A model generated the notes under the pieces. It ran no database searches, was not told the origin of the DNA, and was given only the letters and a program-made list of their open reading frames with translations. From positions 1 to 5,719 of the forward strand of contig JABDJQ010000317.1 in the NCBI GenBank assembly GCA_013002425.1: 5,719 nt of DNA. Direction: 5' to 3'. Positions within the stretch are counted from its first letter, which is position 1; each line of letters begins with the position of its first letter. A program made the position numbers and the translations under genes. Shown in pieces: positions 5,520 to 5,719 of this stretch. This DNA is from Gemmatimonadota bacterium. Lineage in GTDB: Bacteria > Orphanbacterota > Orphanbacteria > Orphanbacterales > Orphanbacteraceae.

Positions 5520-5719
5520 TCAGGGGTTCGGCGTCGAGTACACCTTGAGGCGATTGCCCGGGTAAAGGGTCTTGCGCAGAGAGATCTCGTTCCAGCTCGC
5601 CAGCTGCCGCGCGCTCACGCCGTAACGCTGCCCGATCGTCTCGAGCGATTCGCCACGCTGCACGACATGGAAAACGGGGTCCGCGTTCTTCGAGTAGTCG
5701 TCTGCCGCGAGAAAGAGCA
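5520..5719 (-). CDS. LysM-domain protein, C-terminal part
   Basis: The minus strand is open from the window edge to a TGA at 5520-5522, giving the last 65 residues of a larger protein. About residues 16-60 (bases 5538-5672) form one LysM repeat: VFHVVQRGESLETIGQRYGV, then SARQLASWNEI, then LYPGNRLKVY. It matches the family pattern of a Val-rich first strand, GESL, IA/IG.RYGVS, L...N and a closing 'pG..LkV'. LysM binds N-acetylglucosamine-containing glycans, chiefly peptidoglycan, so the protein probably acts in the periplasm. A C-terminal LysM next to the stop is common in MltD-type lytic transglycosylases and in some amidases and endopeptidases. The catalytic part is outside the window, so no enzyme name is given. 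The gene converges on the plus-strand operon with a 47-bp gap. Confidence 0.88.
   Translation of the reverse strand, partial: LFLAADDYSKNADPVFHVVQRGESLETIGQRYGVSARQLASWNEISLRKTLYPGNRLKVYSTPNP

Overview
The window is a gene-dense, GC-rich stretch (roughly 60-65% G+C by eye) from what looks like a diderm, rod-forming bacterium. It holds a PBP2/RodA cell-wall elongation pair, a prolipoprotein diacylglyceryl transferase and an exported outer-membrane beta-barrel. The source cannot be named from this sequence. The style (Lgt of the GCxxNGCC type and a Wzi-like barrel with 'LG.PLGPDGD' motifs) would fit a deltaproteobacterial or FCB-like lineage, but that is inference only.

Layout: six genes occupy almost every base. 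Five complete or nearly complete plus-strand genes follow a truncated one, with junctions of -1, +17, -17, +23 and about -40 bp, so they look like one operon. (1) Bases 1-444: the C-terminal end of PBP2 (MrdA) with its KTGT box. (2) 444-1664: RodA, the SEDS glycan polymerase. (3) 1682-2467: Lgt, GTG start, with an uncommon Cys-rich signature. (4) 2451-3281: shikimate dehydrogenase AroE, TTG start with a strong Shine-Dalgarno. (5) 3305-3985: a ComF-family phosphoribosyltransferase with a four-Cys zinc ribbon, GTG start. (6) About 3946-5472: a secreted Wzi-like beta-barrel with a clear signal peptide but no ATG, GTG or TTG in a sensible place; CTG at 3946 is the best candidate. On the minus strand, converging on the operon, lies the C-terminal end of a LysM-domain protein (stop at 5520-5522). 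The 47 bp between the convergent stops hold a GC-rich hairpin built from an 11-bp direct repeat.

How the genes fit together: PBP2 and RodA form the elongasome transpeptidase/glycosyltransferase pair. Lgt starts lipoprotein maturation, the barrel sits in the outer membrane and LysM binds peptidoglycan, so most of the window concerns the envelope. AroE and ComF are housekeeping passengers in the same transcription unit. I saw no mobile element, CRISPR array, RNA gene or phage signature, and no stretch above 50 bp without a gene. The points most worth a second look are the non-canonical start of the barrel gene, a G10 tract near its 3' end, and the residue substitutions in Lgt and AroE. I did not find a convincing undescribed system.
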